A stretch of DNA of 64,000 nucleotides, taken from Corallium rubrum (taxonomy: Eukaryota > Cnidaria > Anthozoa > Scleralcyonacea > Coralliidae). Below are positions 20,905 to 34,000 of the stretch, in pieces (the first letter of the stretch is position 1; the number at the start of each line of letters is the position of its first letter). The notes under the pieces were generated by a model. That model did not search any database. It was not told where the DNA came from and saw nothing but the letters and a program-made list of their open reading frames with translations. Location of the stretch: positions 3,105,547 to 3,169,546 of the forward strand of contig OZ036005.1 in assembly GCA_964035015.1 (NCBI GenBank), in the 5' to 3' direction. Both the position numbers and the translations under genes were made by a program.

Positions 20905-21505
20905 GGGGGCGATTACATGGACCGGGCTGGCCCGGTTAACCGGGATGAGTTTACGAAACGATTACATGGAGCGGGCTAGCCCGGTAAGCCGGGATGATTT
21001 CAGGCCGAAATTCGCAATTATCAAGTAAACAAGGGCAAAGTTACGTTAGTTTTACTTCAGTTTTACACTAATTAGTCTATTATTTATTTTCTAAGCCCAT
21101 CGTTAATAAAAAAATTGTTTAAGTCTTAGGTAACCCAGGAAAGCGTCTTCACGAAGGCTAATTAATTTATTAAATCTTCGCTTTTATCACTAAACACACA
21201 AACAACGTTGATGTTCTATTTCAGTTCCTTTCAGCACTATTTATTCACACAGTCAAGCAAACGAACGAACGAACGCTTATCGAAGCGAGTTCAACAGTTT
21301 TTCAGCCCGGTTTGCCGGGATGAAAACGATTACATGGACATTTTCATCCCGGTTAACCGGGCTAGCCCGGTTGCGACAACTGGGATCCCGGCAAACCGGG
21401 CTAGCCCGCTTGCCATGTAATCGAAATGTTAAAACAACATGCGTTTTATATATAAAGCGGGCTAGCCCGGTTAACTGGGCCAGCCCGGTCCATGTAATCG
21501 CCCCC
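20905..21505. mobile_element. 601-bp Harbinger-like MITE (TAA target)
   Basis: Ends GGGGGCGATTACATGGACCG in both orientations, about 40 bp inverted, with repeated gggctagcccggttaaccgg inside; TAA on both sides (20902-20904, 21506-21508). No transposase. Confidence 0.83.
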
Positions 21506-21720
21506 TAAGATAATACTCTGAAGCCAACGAACTAACCTCTTCCAAAAAGAACCCACCCATAAAACGACAAGATTCGCAATTAAAAGACATACCCACAGCA
21601 GTTGTGATTAAAAGTGTATTTCTTTTGTTATGATCATTGTTGGACACGAATCAATGTTTGACTTCATTGCTTCGTCAGTGAAAATAATCTTATAAACATA
21701 TTCCAAATCACAATACTCTA

Positions 21721-22036
21721 CAGGGTGTATAAAAAAAAAGGCTACCCTTAGAAAATATAATTAACATTCTTTTCAAATAACCTATTATATATTGACAGCC
21801 CTGGACACCTCTGAAGTCACGGATGCGTAAAAAACAAATGGTCGTATACACCTGGGAAATTACGATAACTTCTAAACGTATGAAGGAGCATAACTGAAAT
21901 AAAAATGTTAATTATATTCATATCAGTTCGATTAAAAATGGTTCAACTGACCACAGGGCTGTCAATATACAATAGGTTATTTGAAAAGAATGTTAATTAT
22001 ATTTTCTAAGGGTAGCCTTTTTTTTGATACACCCTG
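21721..22036. mobile_element. 316-bp mariner-like MITE
   Basis: CAGGGTGTATAAAAAAAAAG and, reversed, CAGGGTGTATCAAAAAAAAG; TA on both sides. Inverted arms extend about 85 bp (taacattcttttcaaataac). Confidence 0.82.
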
Positions 22037-22489
22037 TACAACGCTGGTAAAATATAACCGAAGAGGCTATAGGTCCGGTATCGTAGAAATGGCCAACGCC
22101 AGGGTGGCTGTTATGGTCCATGTTATTCATGTCCAATATGTTCCAATTCCTGGGTTAGAGTTTGGTCTGACGAAGGGGATAACTATAGATTACCCTATCG
22201 CTCATATCTCCCGACTTATCTCGGTCTCATATGATCGGTTTATTTCTCGACATATCTCGAGGGATGGGAATAACCCTATATACTCTCAGAGATCACTCGC
22301 CTCGTGTGAACAGTCCCTTTGTGCTTACCAAAAAGACCGGACCTACAAACAATTCGTTTCGAATAACCAGAGCTAAATATCCAACCACCGGTCGAAAAGA
22401 CTTACTTATACGAAACTAGCAAACAAAAACGTTGACAGTGTTTGATAAAAAGCTTGTACTTTACCTACGAAAGGAACCATGCAGTTTAA

Positions 22490-23110
22490 GCCTGGTTTTT
22501 CATATATCGTAATTCATCGCTGATCATCGCCGATACAGCTTTGCGATGAATTGCGCGATGAAATAGGATTATGAAAACCGGCAATGGGGGCCAATTATCG
22601 GCGATCATCGCAAGAACGAAAAAAAATGGTTTCCCCCGATGATCGCCGACTGTCGCCGATGAATTAAGACAAGCAAAACAAATGAAAACCGAAATCCGAT
22701 GAAATAAGACAAATTAGGACCCAATCTCTAGACGAAAACCAAGCACTTCAAACATTAAATTGCCCTGATTCTTCCCTTGTCTCGAATATTTTTTGCTCCC
22801 ATAAACTCTTCTTTCTATATTTCTTACACCGCATGAGCCTTTTCTTTTTCAGTAACAGCGTTATGACGAGTAAAAGCTTCGTAAAGAGTAATAATATGTT
22901 ATTTAAGAGGCGCCCATTTTGAGAAAAAAATATTATTTTCCCGCCTTGATCGGTGATCGTCGGGCGATGAAATGCGACAAATGAAAAGCAGGCTGCTTTC
23001 AACATTTCAGTCAACATCGTTCAACATTGTTGAATTTAACATGTTGAAAGCGTTTGGCCACCCCTGTTGAATGATGTTGAATGCGATGTTGAAAGCATTT
23101 GTCCAGGCCT
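22490..23110. mobile_element. Two adjoining MITE-like repeats
   Basis: About 22490-22998 has inverted ends gcctggttttcatat / atgaaaagcaggc and repeated gatcatcgccga units. 23000-23110 is a gttgaatgatgttgaa repeat that recurs at 23365-23410. Confidence 0.55.
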
Positions 23111-23629
23111 TTAAGGATAAACGAAATACTACATGATACCTCATGCAAAGCCCCTTGTCAGCGTCTAGTTTCTGGACCTTTGAGATTTTACGAGAAAGTA
23201 TTTGGCTCACGTTTTCTTACACAACGGAAAGAGATCTGTCGAAAAAAGGCAAATACTTTCCCGTAGAGTGGGCAAACGAGGTTAAAAAAACTAAGGAATT
23301 TATTGTATGGCTTTCGGTTCGTTTTATTTTTAAGTTTTGAACGCTGTTTTTGTCTTCGGAATTTGCTGTGAACGATGTTAAATGAAATATTGAAAGCGTT
23401 TGGCCAGACCTTTACATGTTACAGCTTTTTCGTATCGCTTCTTGTTTACACAAGTTTAGCTTTCATTTGCAGTGTTTTGAGGTAAACAACTTTAAAGAAA
23501 ACCAGTAGTAACGTTCCAGCACTGTTTCAATAAAGATATAACCTAGTAAAGTTCTCTTTTTCTTTTTCAAAAAAGCGTGTTGACCGGAAGTAATGCCCGG
23601 AGATTATAAACAGAGAAGTATTGTCCTGG

Positions 23630-23815
23630 GGCTATTCACCGGAGTTTGGTTGTACAAAGCCCGGTTAGCTTATCTGGGGATAGGTTCTATAGCTAGAGAA
23701 TCACACTTAGTGCTATCCAGCAGATAAAAGTTAAGTTTGATTTTACTAAGCATTGATATAGCACTGTTCACTCGCTAGGACTTATCCACTGACAGGCTAT
23801 CCCAAGGGGCAAATC
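23630..23815. mobile_element. gttgtacaaagc MITE, copy 1
   Basis: tggttgtacaaagcccggtt, gagaatcacacttagtgcta and acttatccactg match the element at 56990-57180. Both are imperfectly palindromic. Confidence 0.5.
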
Positions 23816-24049
23816 CCTTCAAAAATCTCGTACATCTTGCTACACGTTTTAACTCATATATTTCCTTCTGGTAATAAAATTCAAATATGTGCTACCAAAC
23901 ACTGTCGTTGTTTTTGCCTGCTCGTGTTTGTCAATGCATAGTCATGCAATTGAGATATATGGTCTGGAAACTCGGCGAAAGTCTTTTTTCTATCTTTTTG
24001 TTTCCGTTGATACAAACTTGTGCACAGTGATGACAATGTATTTGTATAG

Positions 24050-24435
24050 GTAATAGCATGGTTTCGAGTGCAATTTGGAAAAAACATGCACGAATGAGTT
24101 TTTCAAAGACTATCAAAATTGCACGAGTCCAAAGGACGAGTGCGTGTTTTTTTTCAAATTGCACTCGAAACCATCCTATTACATATTAATAATATACATG
24201 AAAAAATTTATAATAAAGATAATCTTTCTAATCAAAATGCTTTGTTCAAGTAACATACATGAAGAAAAAAAATTAACAGGAAGAGCTTTTTCCCTAGTAA
24301 AAAATAATTTTTGTGCAAATTTAAAAAATGACAAAATTTGCACTGTATTACATTTTTCTGCACTAAATTACACTAAAATTGCACTCCTCTCAGCCAATCA
24401 GAATTGAGAAATTTTTTCATGTATATTATTGTTGG
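24050..24435. repeat. Dispersed TGCACTCGAAACCAT repeat, copy 2
   Basis: Internal palindrome ggtttcgagtgcaatttgg..aaattgcactcgaaacc, then a gcccaatcagaattgag-like region and ataatatacatg ends. Inverted relative to 6225-6485. Confidence 0.6.
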
Positions 24436-24532
24436 TGTAATGAAGCAATCATCCAATAGCAGCGTTTGGGTTCAATCACTCAACCGTGTTATTCATTTCA
24501 GGATAAAATCACAGCTCATTAAGACGTTTTAA

Positions 24533-24985
24533 AGTGCCCATGAAACTAAAATTAGTTTGTCTTATTTGAAAGAACACTTAAAATTAAAGAGTAACATCTT
24601 TTGCAGTTTTTCGTTTCCTTGTTTTGTTCTTGAGATATTTCAGTTTGTTTGACGTTGTAAGTGCATAATGGGTTATCGGAGAAGGTTAGATATCTTTTCT
24701 ATTATCAAACCAAATTAATTTGAATGAAGCATGTGGATGTGTTTCGCCCACAACACTAAACATGTAGATCTTCAAGTGATTATTATATTTGATAATGGCA
24801 AAGATAAACAACTTTTTTGATATTTCATTATGCACGTGTGACGTTAAAATGTTTAATTTGCATATTAAACAAACTAAAATATCTCAATAATGAAGCAAGG
24901 AAACGAAACACTGCAAATTAATAATAATAACTGTATTAAGTGTTCTTCCAAATAAGACAAACTTAATTTTCGTTTCAGGGGCACT
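24533..24985. mobile_element. TTAA-flanked MITE, copy 4
   Basis: AGTGCCCATGAAACTAAAAT after TTAA (24529-24532), inverse end tttcaggggcact before TTAA (24986-24989); same layout as 9137-9610 but diverged. Confidence 0.72.
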
Positions 24986-25472
24986 TTAAAGTTTTCCGAG
25001 TTTCCAGACCATTTCTCGATTGGGTATAAAGTCAATATATTTCTTTGCTAAATGAGCTCCAACTCCGGGCTCAAATGCATTGCGCATTCATTTTCCGTTC
25101 GTACTGTTAGTCTAGTTGACGACCAGCTTGAGATTTGAACGCAACAACACGACGTTCCGTGTAAAAATATGTTCATGAAATGTACAGGTGAAAATGATGA
25201 AAAGTGATGCAATGTACACGTGACGACCAGTGGTATTTTTGGCGGGAAAAAAGTCCATACAACCACAAGTGCAATCCACGCATGCGTCACCATTTTATCC
25301 ACCGTGTCCCAGGTCTTAGAGGCGACGCTGCCAGCAAAACACAACCTTGCTTTGTACCCGCGGCTCTGCCCACGGCCTCAAAGTACCCGACAGCCAAAAC
25401 TCGTTCCCGGCGGTCCAATACGTATCCCCTCGAAGTCAGACTTCGGAAACGGTCGGCTCAGAGTCGTCAGTT

Positions 25473-25644
25473 TCACGAAATCGGTTCTGGTTTTACATGT
25501 TCGATATTTGATGAACTCAAGTCTGGATTGTTCGAAGTGGTACTTTCAGCACCAGTCCCCGACGTCGTATCCCCGTCCTCGTTCTCTGATATATCTTGAG
25601 GATTAGGATTTCCCGCCACAAACCGTATGCATTTCTTTTTTCTC
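25473..25644 (-). CDS. TCF: TCF exon 7 (C-clamp end, tail, stop)
   Basis: 172 nt, encoding (R)[18 protein letters not shown] then an acidic Ser/Thr-rich tail ending VKPEPIS and TGA at 25475-25473. It completes the C-clamp with the fourth cysteine. VKPE fits the sumoylation consensus psi-K-x-E; use of it is inference. Acceptor tgctacag. No clear AATAAA was seen just downstream, so the 3' end of the transcript is unassigned. Confidence 0.93.
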
Positions 25645-28600
25645 CTGTAGCAAATTAAATCAAAAATATAAATCAATTACAACACTAGTCTGGCACGATA
25701 TCCAGCCTAGTTAATATCGAACGCGTTTAATTATTTTATTCGTGGTCAAAAACCCGCTGCCTGATTCCGGATAAGCTAAAACAATCTTTACTGGGTTAGC
25801 ATTTAATAAAAAATTTATTAGACCCGACTTGAGACTTTACAACAATGACTTGAGACCACTGACTTATATATAACTGGACTGCGGGTGCTCCCCAAAAATG
25901 TGTCCCCATTTTAACTTTCAAAATGGCGGTAGTAGCGACCACTGACATGTACTTATCGCAGGAAAAAATAATATTTATGTAAATACAAAGCGATTTTCTT
26001 ACTTTAACTCGTTCCTGTGCGAGGGCTTCCCACAAAGGTGAATAAAATCGTCTGGCGTTAGCCAGAATAAAATACTAAAGACAAATTCGGACAGGAAACA
26101 GTTCATGCATGGTGGAACGACTCAAGAGGCCTACTGAATTATTTGTCTGACCAAATAGGAATATCAGTAGAACGTGATCTCGAATTTTTGTAAACAAAAT
26201 ATCTCAGTGGTTTTTCCATGTATATTATTTATGTTTGTTGCTGAGCGGCCCGGGACGTTTTCGTGATAAGAGACTTAATGTAGTTCTGAACTACAATAAT
26301 TCCTAGACAGTTACTGTCGTAGCTTTACGCCCGGCGTCCCAGCGTACGACACGAACACTTGGCAATAAAATAAAGAAGACTGTCAATACACATGGCCGTG
26401 GAAATCTACAAACATTCCGTTTTATGAAGTCGCCAGCTCTATAAAGAATCGCTGAAGATCACGAGAAAATCGTAAAGAAGCGAGGCATAGCCGAGCTCTT
26501 CTTAGAGTGTCTTTATCAACCTTTTCCAAGTGTTGTTATTTATAACTCGATAAAGTCTTCTTATTAGAAGACGAAAGCTTTTTGACAGACGGGTTTTGAC
26601 GGTCTTCCACTGTCTCAGTCTGATATAGTTTGTCATCTGCCTTTCTTGTCTTAACGACAGAAAAAATAGATGGACGAATTGAAGATGGAAACTCGTCGTT
26701 TACCGGATTTTAGAACACCTGACAACTGACGAAATGCAGTTTTAAAAACATGTGTCATCAGTCCGGTTCTTAGGTATCGGTCAGCGACCTTCACCATTAG
26801 CAAAAGGACCATAAATGCCGCCATTCTGAAAACGATTTGGGGGACACTTTTCCTAACTCAAAGGTAATAGGAGAACGCAGTCCAGTTATATAAAGGTCAG
26901 TGCTTCAGACTTGACAGCAATGACTTAGAAAAAGATCAGCGGTTACTACTATGGGAGAGAAGCCCCAAAAGCCGCCAGTAATTATATAGGGGGCCTGTAG
27001 TCGAGTTATATACGATCTAAAATCTAAAAATAATCCTCTCGAGACCTGACACGAAAGTCGAGAAATAAATCTCCAAGACAATCGTACCTGCATGGTTTAC
27101 ACCATTCGTGTTGTCTGTCTAAGCCATATCGAGCACGACATTTCTTCGGATTGTTGGCTTCTAAAAGAAAAAAACCCAACACAGTTTGAATAACATGTCC
27201 ATCGTAGTGAACCCCATTCTCCAAATTTGGAACTCTAACTTCAGTCATTATCACGCTTCAAGTCAAAATTTTCATATATCACGTTGGATTCAGTTCGCTA
27301 AGCTGTCTGTTAGGGAAACAGTTTGTAGGGGGGAGCCTGAATAGGGAGCCTGGGGAATACTTAAAGCAAAAAATGTTGCTACAGATTGTAGTTTGGTCCT
27401 AATACGTATAAATTGAATACCTGAAGAGTCGCCTTGAGATTTATCTCGCTTCCTTTTCTTCTTCTTTCCCTGCTGTGCGTAGTTTTCGCGGGCGCTCCAT
27501 CCGGGATACAACTGCATATGTAAAGCACGTTCCCTGCGAGCTTGGTCGTAATACTTAGCTTGTTCACCACGGTCGAGTTGATGCCACTAGAAAACGACAC
27601 ACAAACAAGCACGAATTACACTACGGAAATAATAACATCAATTTTAAACTATAAAGAAACTGTCGTTAACTCTACGCGGAATGGAGGCAGAAGGAAAACT
27701 GAGAATTCTTGTCAACCGTTTCGCGGCACAAGAGCATTTCTCTAAATCATTTCATGACCTGACTAAAAATTTTAAAAAATAAAAACGAAGTAATTTTCGA
27801 AGGGCGATTCACTTTCGAAAATCGTACGAGATTTTTGTGATTTTCTAAATCTCGTGGGATTTTTTGTGCTTTTTGAAAGACTTTTGAACAATTTTTGGAA
27901 ACTTTTTGAATTCTCTTGCGATTTTCTGAGATTTTTTTGAAATTTTCTGAGAATTTTCCGAATTTTTGGAAATTTTTGCGAATTCTTCGAAATTTTTGCG
28001 GATTTTTGAGATTTGGGGGATTTCCAGATTTTTAAAAGTGTACGAGATTTTCAGGTCGTAATTCGTGCCTCAAAATAACTCTCCTTTGGGTGTGCCGGTA
28101 TAGTGTGAGTATTTCTTGAAATCATACATAGCATACTATTTTTATGCGCTGATTAATTTTGATACTAGCCAAAACGGTTTCATGGCTCATCAAAGTTTTT
28201 CAAAACATTTTCGTAGCCCCACCGAATTTTGATTATAGTTTCATGATCTAGTTCTTCCTTTTCTTCTGCCACCCTCTTTCCCGGGTACCATTAATGATAG
28301 CTCCCTACAAGAACAACAATGCAGGCAGCATCCGCAGCAACCAACAAGCCTGGGTCAAGCGTATTGGCAAGGTGCGAAGGTAATCGAAGGCCGAATCGAA
28401 GGCTTCTCTCCTCCGCAGAGACCCTATACCGCGCGAGCGAAGGTGGGAATGGGCCGAAGAAGATCAGACCGAAGGCTGAACCTAGTGCATACTTCACATT
28501 GGTGAACATATTTACGATCAAGCCAGTTGACAGCCAGATCTGATCACTGTTAAACTACAAAGTCAGTCAGTCTATTTTGAAATCTACCGACAATGTGCAA

Positions 28601-30383
28601 GAACACCTTGATCAAAAGGCAAAGGTGTTCAACTTTTTGTCCAACTCCAAAAGCAAAAGGAGCAAAGAACTTACAAGATTCCTCACAGCCTCACAACATA
28701 GTGCAAAAAAGTACAAAAATGCAAAATCGTGACACCCCAAAAAAATAAGGAAGAAAAAAAACTATAGTCGAAACCTAGACTCGACTTAGTACCAACGAAT
28801 TGTTTGTTTGGGAGGCATGGGTGACACAAACTGTTAGCGCGCTGCCTCTCACCCCACAGGAGGCGATCCCCCACACACACATTTTTTCCTCATATAGAGT
28901 CGAAAACTAGGTGTAATTAGGATTTCAAAAATGAGTCGAAAATGTTATTCTGCGTTGGTCGCAGATTAGATTATTAGATTAGGTAAAAACAACAGAAATA
29001 GTGCAGTACAGTGTTACAGTTGATTTCACACTACTTTTCTTCATTCAAACTGGCTGCGTTGTTAGACTAGCGCCAAAATACAATGTACAAAATACGTCTG
29101 TTACATTACACCAAGCTTGCACGTGCACCTTTTAGTTTTGAAATGGAATAAAGACTTATTAACCGAGTGCGGGGTCTGTACGGGAATGTATTTGCCTGAG
29201 GTTTTCGTACAGACCGAGCGACGAAGGAGCGAGGTTTGTGCGATAAAACCGAGGGCAAATACTTTCCAGTACAGACCGAGCAAACGAGGTTAATAAGGAA
29301 TTTATTATATGGCTATTGGTTCATTTTATTTTTAAGCTTCGAGTGTTGTTTTCGTCTTCGGAGTATGTTGTTTACCTTATTACATGTTGACTTTTTCGTG
29401 TCGCTTCTTGGCCTTCTTATTTACACCAGTTCGGCTTTTATGTGTCGTGTTTTTAGATAAACAGCTTTAACGAAAACCAGCAGTGATGTTCCAACACATT
29501 TTATTGTTCAGAATATTTGAATAAAGATACCTATTTCTCTTTTACTTGTATTCAAATCAACTCAGAAATTTTCCCGCCAAAACTTACAAGGCCGAGAAAA
29601 AAGCGTATTGACCGGTCGGTCAATATCGTAAAATCCCGACCTCTCAGGAACCAATCAGCGTGCGTCGTTTCGCGTACGGACCGGAAATCAAACCCAGCCA
29701 TATAATAATGGGCATTACAGTCTCTATCCCTTCCTGTCACAATGTCAGCAAAACAAACAAACAAAACAAAAACAGACAACAACAACAACAACAACGACAA
29801 CGTACATGTACGAAGTGTACGAAAATGCCAACAAAACAGTTAAATAAAAACTTGCTGCAGAATTACTCATCTTTCACTCATAAAAGCGTAATGCTATAAG
29901 ATATTTAATGAACACACCAAATGCTTTTTATGTCTCTCGAGTACCATAAACTTCCAATAATAAGCAGCCCCACGAAAATAAACCCTTCCAAATATAACCC
30001 CCACTGATCTTAAACAAAAAAATCCTTCCGATAAGCCCCCCATCCAAAAACAAAAAAAAAAACAACATAAGCCCATGGGCTTACATTAAAATAATATTTC
30101 TCAAACAAGATTTGTATGCACAAGTCAAAACATATGTCAAACCGTATTTCATTACTTTAATGCAAATCGTCACGTCACTATGGACGGTTATAAATTCACT
30201 AGTTTTCACGCGTAACGCGCTCTTACTTGCGTGTTAAATTTCACTATTTACAGTACGCTATATATAAATGTTGAATGTTTTAATAATACTTGAATGGCAA
30301 TTTACAAAAATTATAAATTGAAAAACTCAAGTTTACATGAAATAGAGGAACTAAATGTATAAAAGATTATATTTATATAAAAG

Positions 30384-30438
<55 letters not shown>

Positions 30439-31013
30439 ATGTGTAGATTATTCCATCTTCATCGTTTCCACAACGAACTTTTTCTATATACTTTTACTTG
30501 TGTGATCAAAGGATATCAGTAAATAACACTCATTCTGCACAAACGTTTTCGCTTTTATTAGAAGCTCCTCAGGTGCTGAATACTTAGTTAGAAGTGGTTG
30601 GATATCCTATTTACAATGTGTAGTATTTCACCACCACGTCACTACACGTGTGGTGTTAGGTTACTGCTAATTATTTACATAAATATTTCACACAAACCTC
30701 TAGTTATATAAAAATATCTTACACAAAGTTGTTATAGTTGTTATATAACTAGAACTATAACAACTTTGTGTAAGATATTTTTATATAACCAGAGGTTTGT
30801 GTGAAATATTTATGTAAATAATTAGCAGTAACCTAACACCACACGTGTAGTGACGTAGTGGTGAAATACTACACATTGTAAATAGGATATCCAACCACTT
30901 CTAACTAAGTATTCAGCACCTGAGGAGCTTCTAATAAAAGCGAAAACGTTTGTGCAGAATGAGTGTTATTTACTGATATCCTTTATTCCATCTTCATCGT
31001 TTCCACAACGAAC

Positions 31014-31056
<43 letters not shown>

Positions 31057-34000
31057 TAAATTTAAAATATCTCTCTATAACCTATAGAATTAAATAAGTA
31101 AAAAATGACTTTGATGGGTAAAACCCAAACCTACAAAAGCGCCGTCCCACTTACGAATACAAAACGGAAGAAAACTGTTTTGAAAACGCTTCGTTCTACA
31201 TTTAAAAAGAGGAATTTTTCGAGAATGTCTAAGGTTATGACGGTAATGAACAGAGTTAAGAAAGAGGTCGTGTACTTTACTAGAAAGATCAAGATTACGT
31301 TTATAAAAAGACTTGCTGAGGTTCTCTCTTCTATTAAAAAGTGTTGCTAGATTAAATTTAACAAGGCTATCCTTATAAGATAAATAGGGTAGATAATTTG
31401 AAGTGCACGTTGTTGAATGTCTTGAACTTGTTGGCTCAGGTTAATTGTTAAAGAGGAATGCCTGTTAGTAGCTCATTCGCAATCTGATTAAATAAGGTTT
31501 AGCAATTTTTGAAACGCAAAATTCCATCTAACCTTGACCCTTTGGATCGTAAGCAAGCATGTAGACGCACCTTTAATATCTTACTCGGGCTAATGCCAGA
31601 CGATTTTACTCATTTATTTATTTATTTATTTATTTACATTTGTTTATACACGGTAACCCATCAACCTACTAATGATACTAAAAGTTTTAAGAAGATAAAA
31701 ACGTTGTTTTTCATAGGGCCGTGTGTAAAAAGTTCAAATTTACAATACAATAATCTAGACTAAAATGTACAAGTGATAAAATATATAAAATAGCAGTGAA
31801 AATTGTAAGATAAAAATCAGAGAATGACACGTACTACGAAAGTTCAAATAGTCATACAGTTTTTGATTATTCCAAGCTACAGCACCTTTATAGCTAAAAC
31901 TTCGTTTTAGAGCATTAGTGTTAGGTTTTGCCAAACAGAGTACTTTATTATTAATTCTCAGATTGTGAGATGTATTATACGAGATTTTAAACAGATCTCC
32001 TAGATTATTTGTTGAATTGCCATTCATTATTTCTTTCATCAACAGACACATTTTCCTTTCTCTTCTTGATTGCAGAGTTTCCCAATTTAATTTAGCCCTG
32101 ACTGTTTCGGATGGGGTCTCATAACTATCACCTGTAAGGATTCTAGCCGCTTTATTATGCGTTAGCAAGTAAAGACCCCTTTACTCAGCAAGTAAAGACC
32201 CCTGGTAGGCAAGGGGTTAAACCCTCCCAAAAATAAGCCCCCTCGAATATAAGCTCAGAAATAAAGTCTTCTGAAATAATATAAGCCCAGAGCTTATTAC
32301 CAGGAGTTTACGGTATATCTGTTAGACAGTTCCTCATTCATAATCTCATTCAATAACTTTTACCAATTTCTGAAACGCAAAATTCCCTCCAATCATAAGC
32401 CCTCCCAAAAATAAGCCCACACCCGAATATAAACCCAAAATAAAAAGTCTTTTGAAATTATATAAGCCCAGGGTTTATTATCGGAAGTTTACGGTATTCT
32501 AAAACAGAGCTAACGCGCAGAGACAAGCCTCGAAACAGGCCTAGGAAAACACCACAAAAAGTGTAGGTTCATATTATGTAAATTCTTTCAAGAACTTAAA
32601 ATCTCTTGTGAAGCGTAAAGAAAAGACTACACGTCACCACAGGACATTTGTATTGCCACTCATTGAGACTTACTTGGAGAGGGAAAGTGACTTACCCTTT
32701 TGCCAAGAATCTGGTTAATGGCGGCGCTTTCTTTTAACGTACATTCCGAGATCACTTTGCTTCGCATCTCTTTCATGTACAACATAAAGGCATTCAGTGG
32801 TTTCTTCACATGTACCTTCTTAAGATGTCCATTTTCGTGTTGACCCGTAACGTTTCCCGGGTTAGCTTGGCTGCAAGAAAAATAGAAAGGGGATATTACA
32901 CGGTGGCGAGAAGACATGGATTTTATGCTCGGGTGGCAAGGACAATAGGACGACGACGGCAAGCAACATAAATTTTACGATTAAAGAAAGTCACGGATAA
33001 CTGACTATTATATTTGATATTTGAAGCTAGTTTAACGACTTCCAAAACACCCCAGTACTGCTAAAATGATTGTAGTGTCAGTATTGAAGTAAATCTTACG
33101 CTGCAACAGTTCTCATCGTTTGGTGAATTGACGTCGTCCTGAAGACGTGAAAATGCTCTAAGTGGCGTTGTATAAAGAACAAGGACGGTGTTGAGATTAC
33201 TCTTGGGACTAAAAATTATTCATTCTCATTGTTCAGGTGATTAGAAATGACGTTTAAGTCCTAGAATGAAGAGGTCGACATTTTTGAAATACTTGAATAT
33301 ACTCATGAGAAAGGTATGTGAGTGATACACAAACACTCGCCAGCATGCAGCACTTGAAGCAGAGCTCAGACTGCGCAATAAAGCGCTGGACTATACTATA
33401 TATAACTATATAGATTTCAGCTAGACTCTTAACCTTCCACAACTAGAATTCTTTTGTTTAGAAGACGTCGTCGTTGAAGTTGCCGTCGTACTTCGTAAGG
33501 TCTCCAATATCTCACGAGTGAGAGCAGAGATGTAGTGAAATATGGATTCTACGAGTGTTTTAGTTGCTAGTAAAATACTCTTCTCCATATAATAAATACC
33601 AATATCAAAAAACATAAAAATAAAATTTTATGATTCCAATATAAGTCCAGTCCAGTATACTGTATACAGTAAACTTAAAGCCCTGTTTACACGGCCAAAA
33701 TTTAATCACGCTTAAAGTGTCTATGAAATGAAAAATTCGTTGGCATTTTTGTTGTTTTATTGTACAGAGGAGCATGACAGGAGCACTCACTGAAAATTTC
33801 AAGAGAATCTGATGCGCAGTTTTCGCGCTATCAACTCTCAAAATTTGCCATGGATAGTTTGTTTTGGCGAAATTTGTGCTTCTTGGTAACAATGCCTTAT
33901 GACGTACGCAGATGGGTCATTAATAGTGAAATCTATTGTTCTTATGCATAGTTGTCCATCTGCAAACTTTGAGAGTTAATAGCGCGAAAACTACGCATTA

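Larger units (their letters stand above)
30387..31050. mobile_element. Palindromic retroelement-like unit between (AT)n runs, with 33-bp direct repeats
   Basis: (AT)n 30387-30435 and 31018-31050 bracket it. A direct repeat beginning attccatcttcatcgtttcc occurs at 30450-30482 and 30985-31017. Between lies a 477-bp inverted repeat (30508-30984): arms about 232 bp, loop 13 bp near 30746, only about two mismatches read. Each arm carries a hammerhead candidate. Penelope-like elements are known to carry hammerheads near their terminal repeats; assignment to that class is inference. TCF intron 4. Confidence 0.75.

Noticed and set aside
22081-22376. 131-codon ORF beginning near MANARVAVMV
   Set aside because: No known domain, no splice or neighbouring exon support, next to a MITE; I could not support it as a gene.
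25204-25606. Plus-strand ORFs of 128-131 codons
   Set aside because: Antisense shadow of TCF exon 7 and its downstream region; no motif.
31105-31350. Basic 81-codon plus-strand ORF
   Set aside because: The opposite strand encodes a recognisable LINE tail, so this is its shadow.
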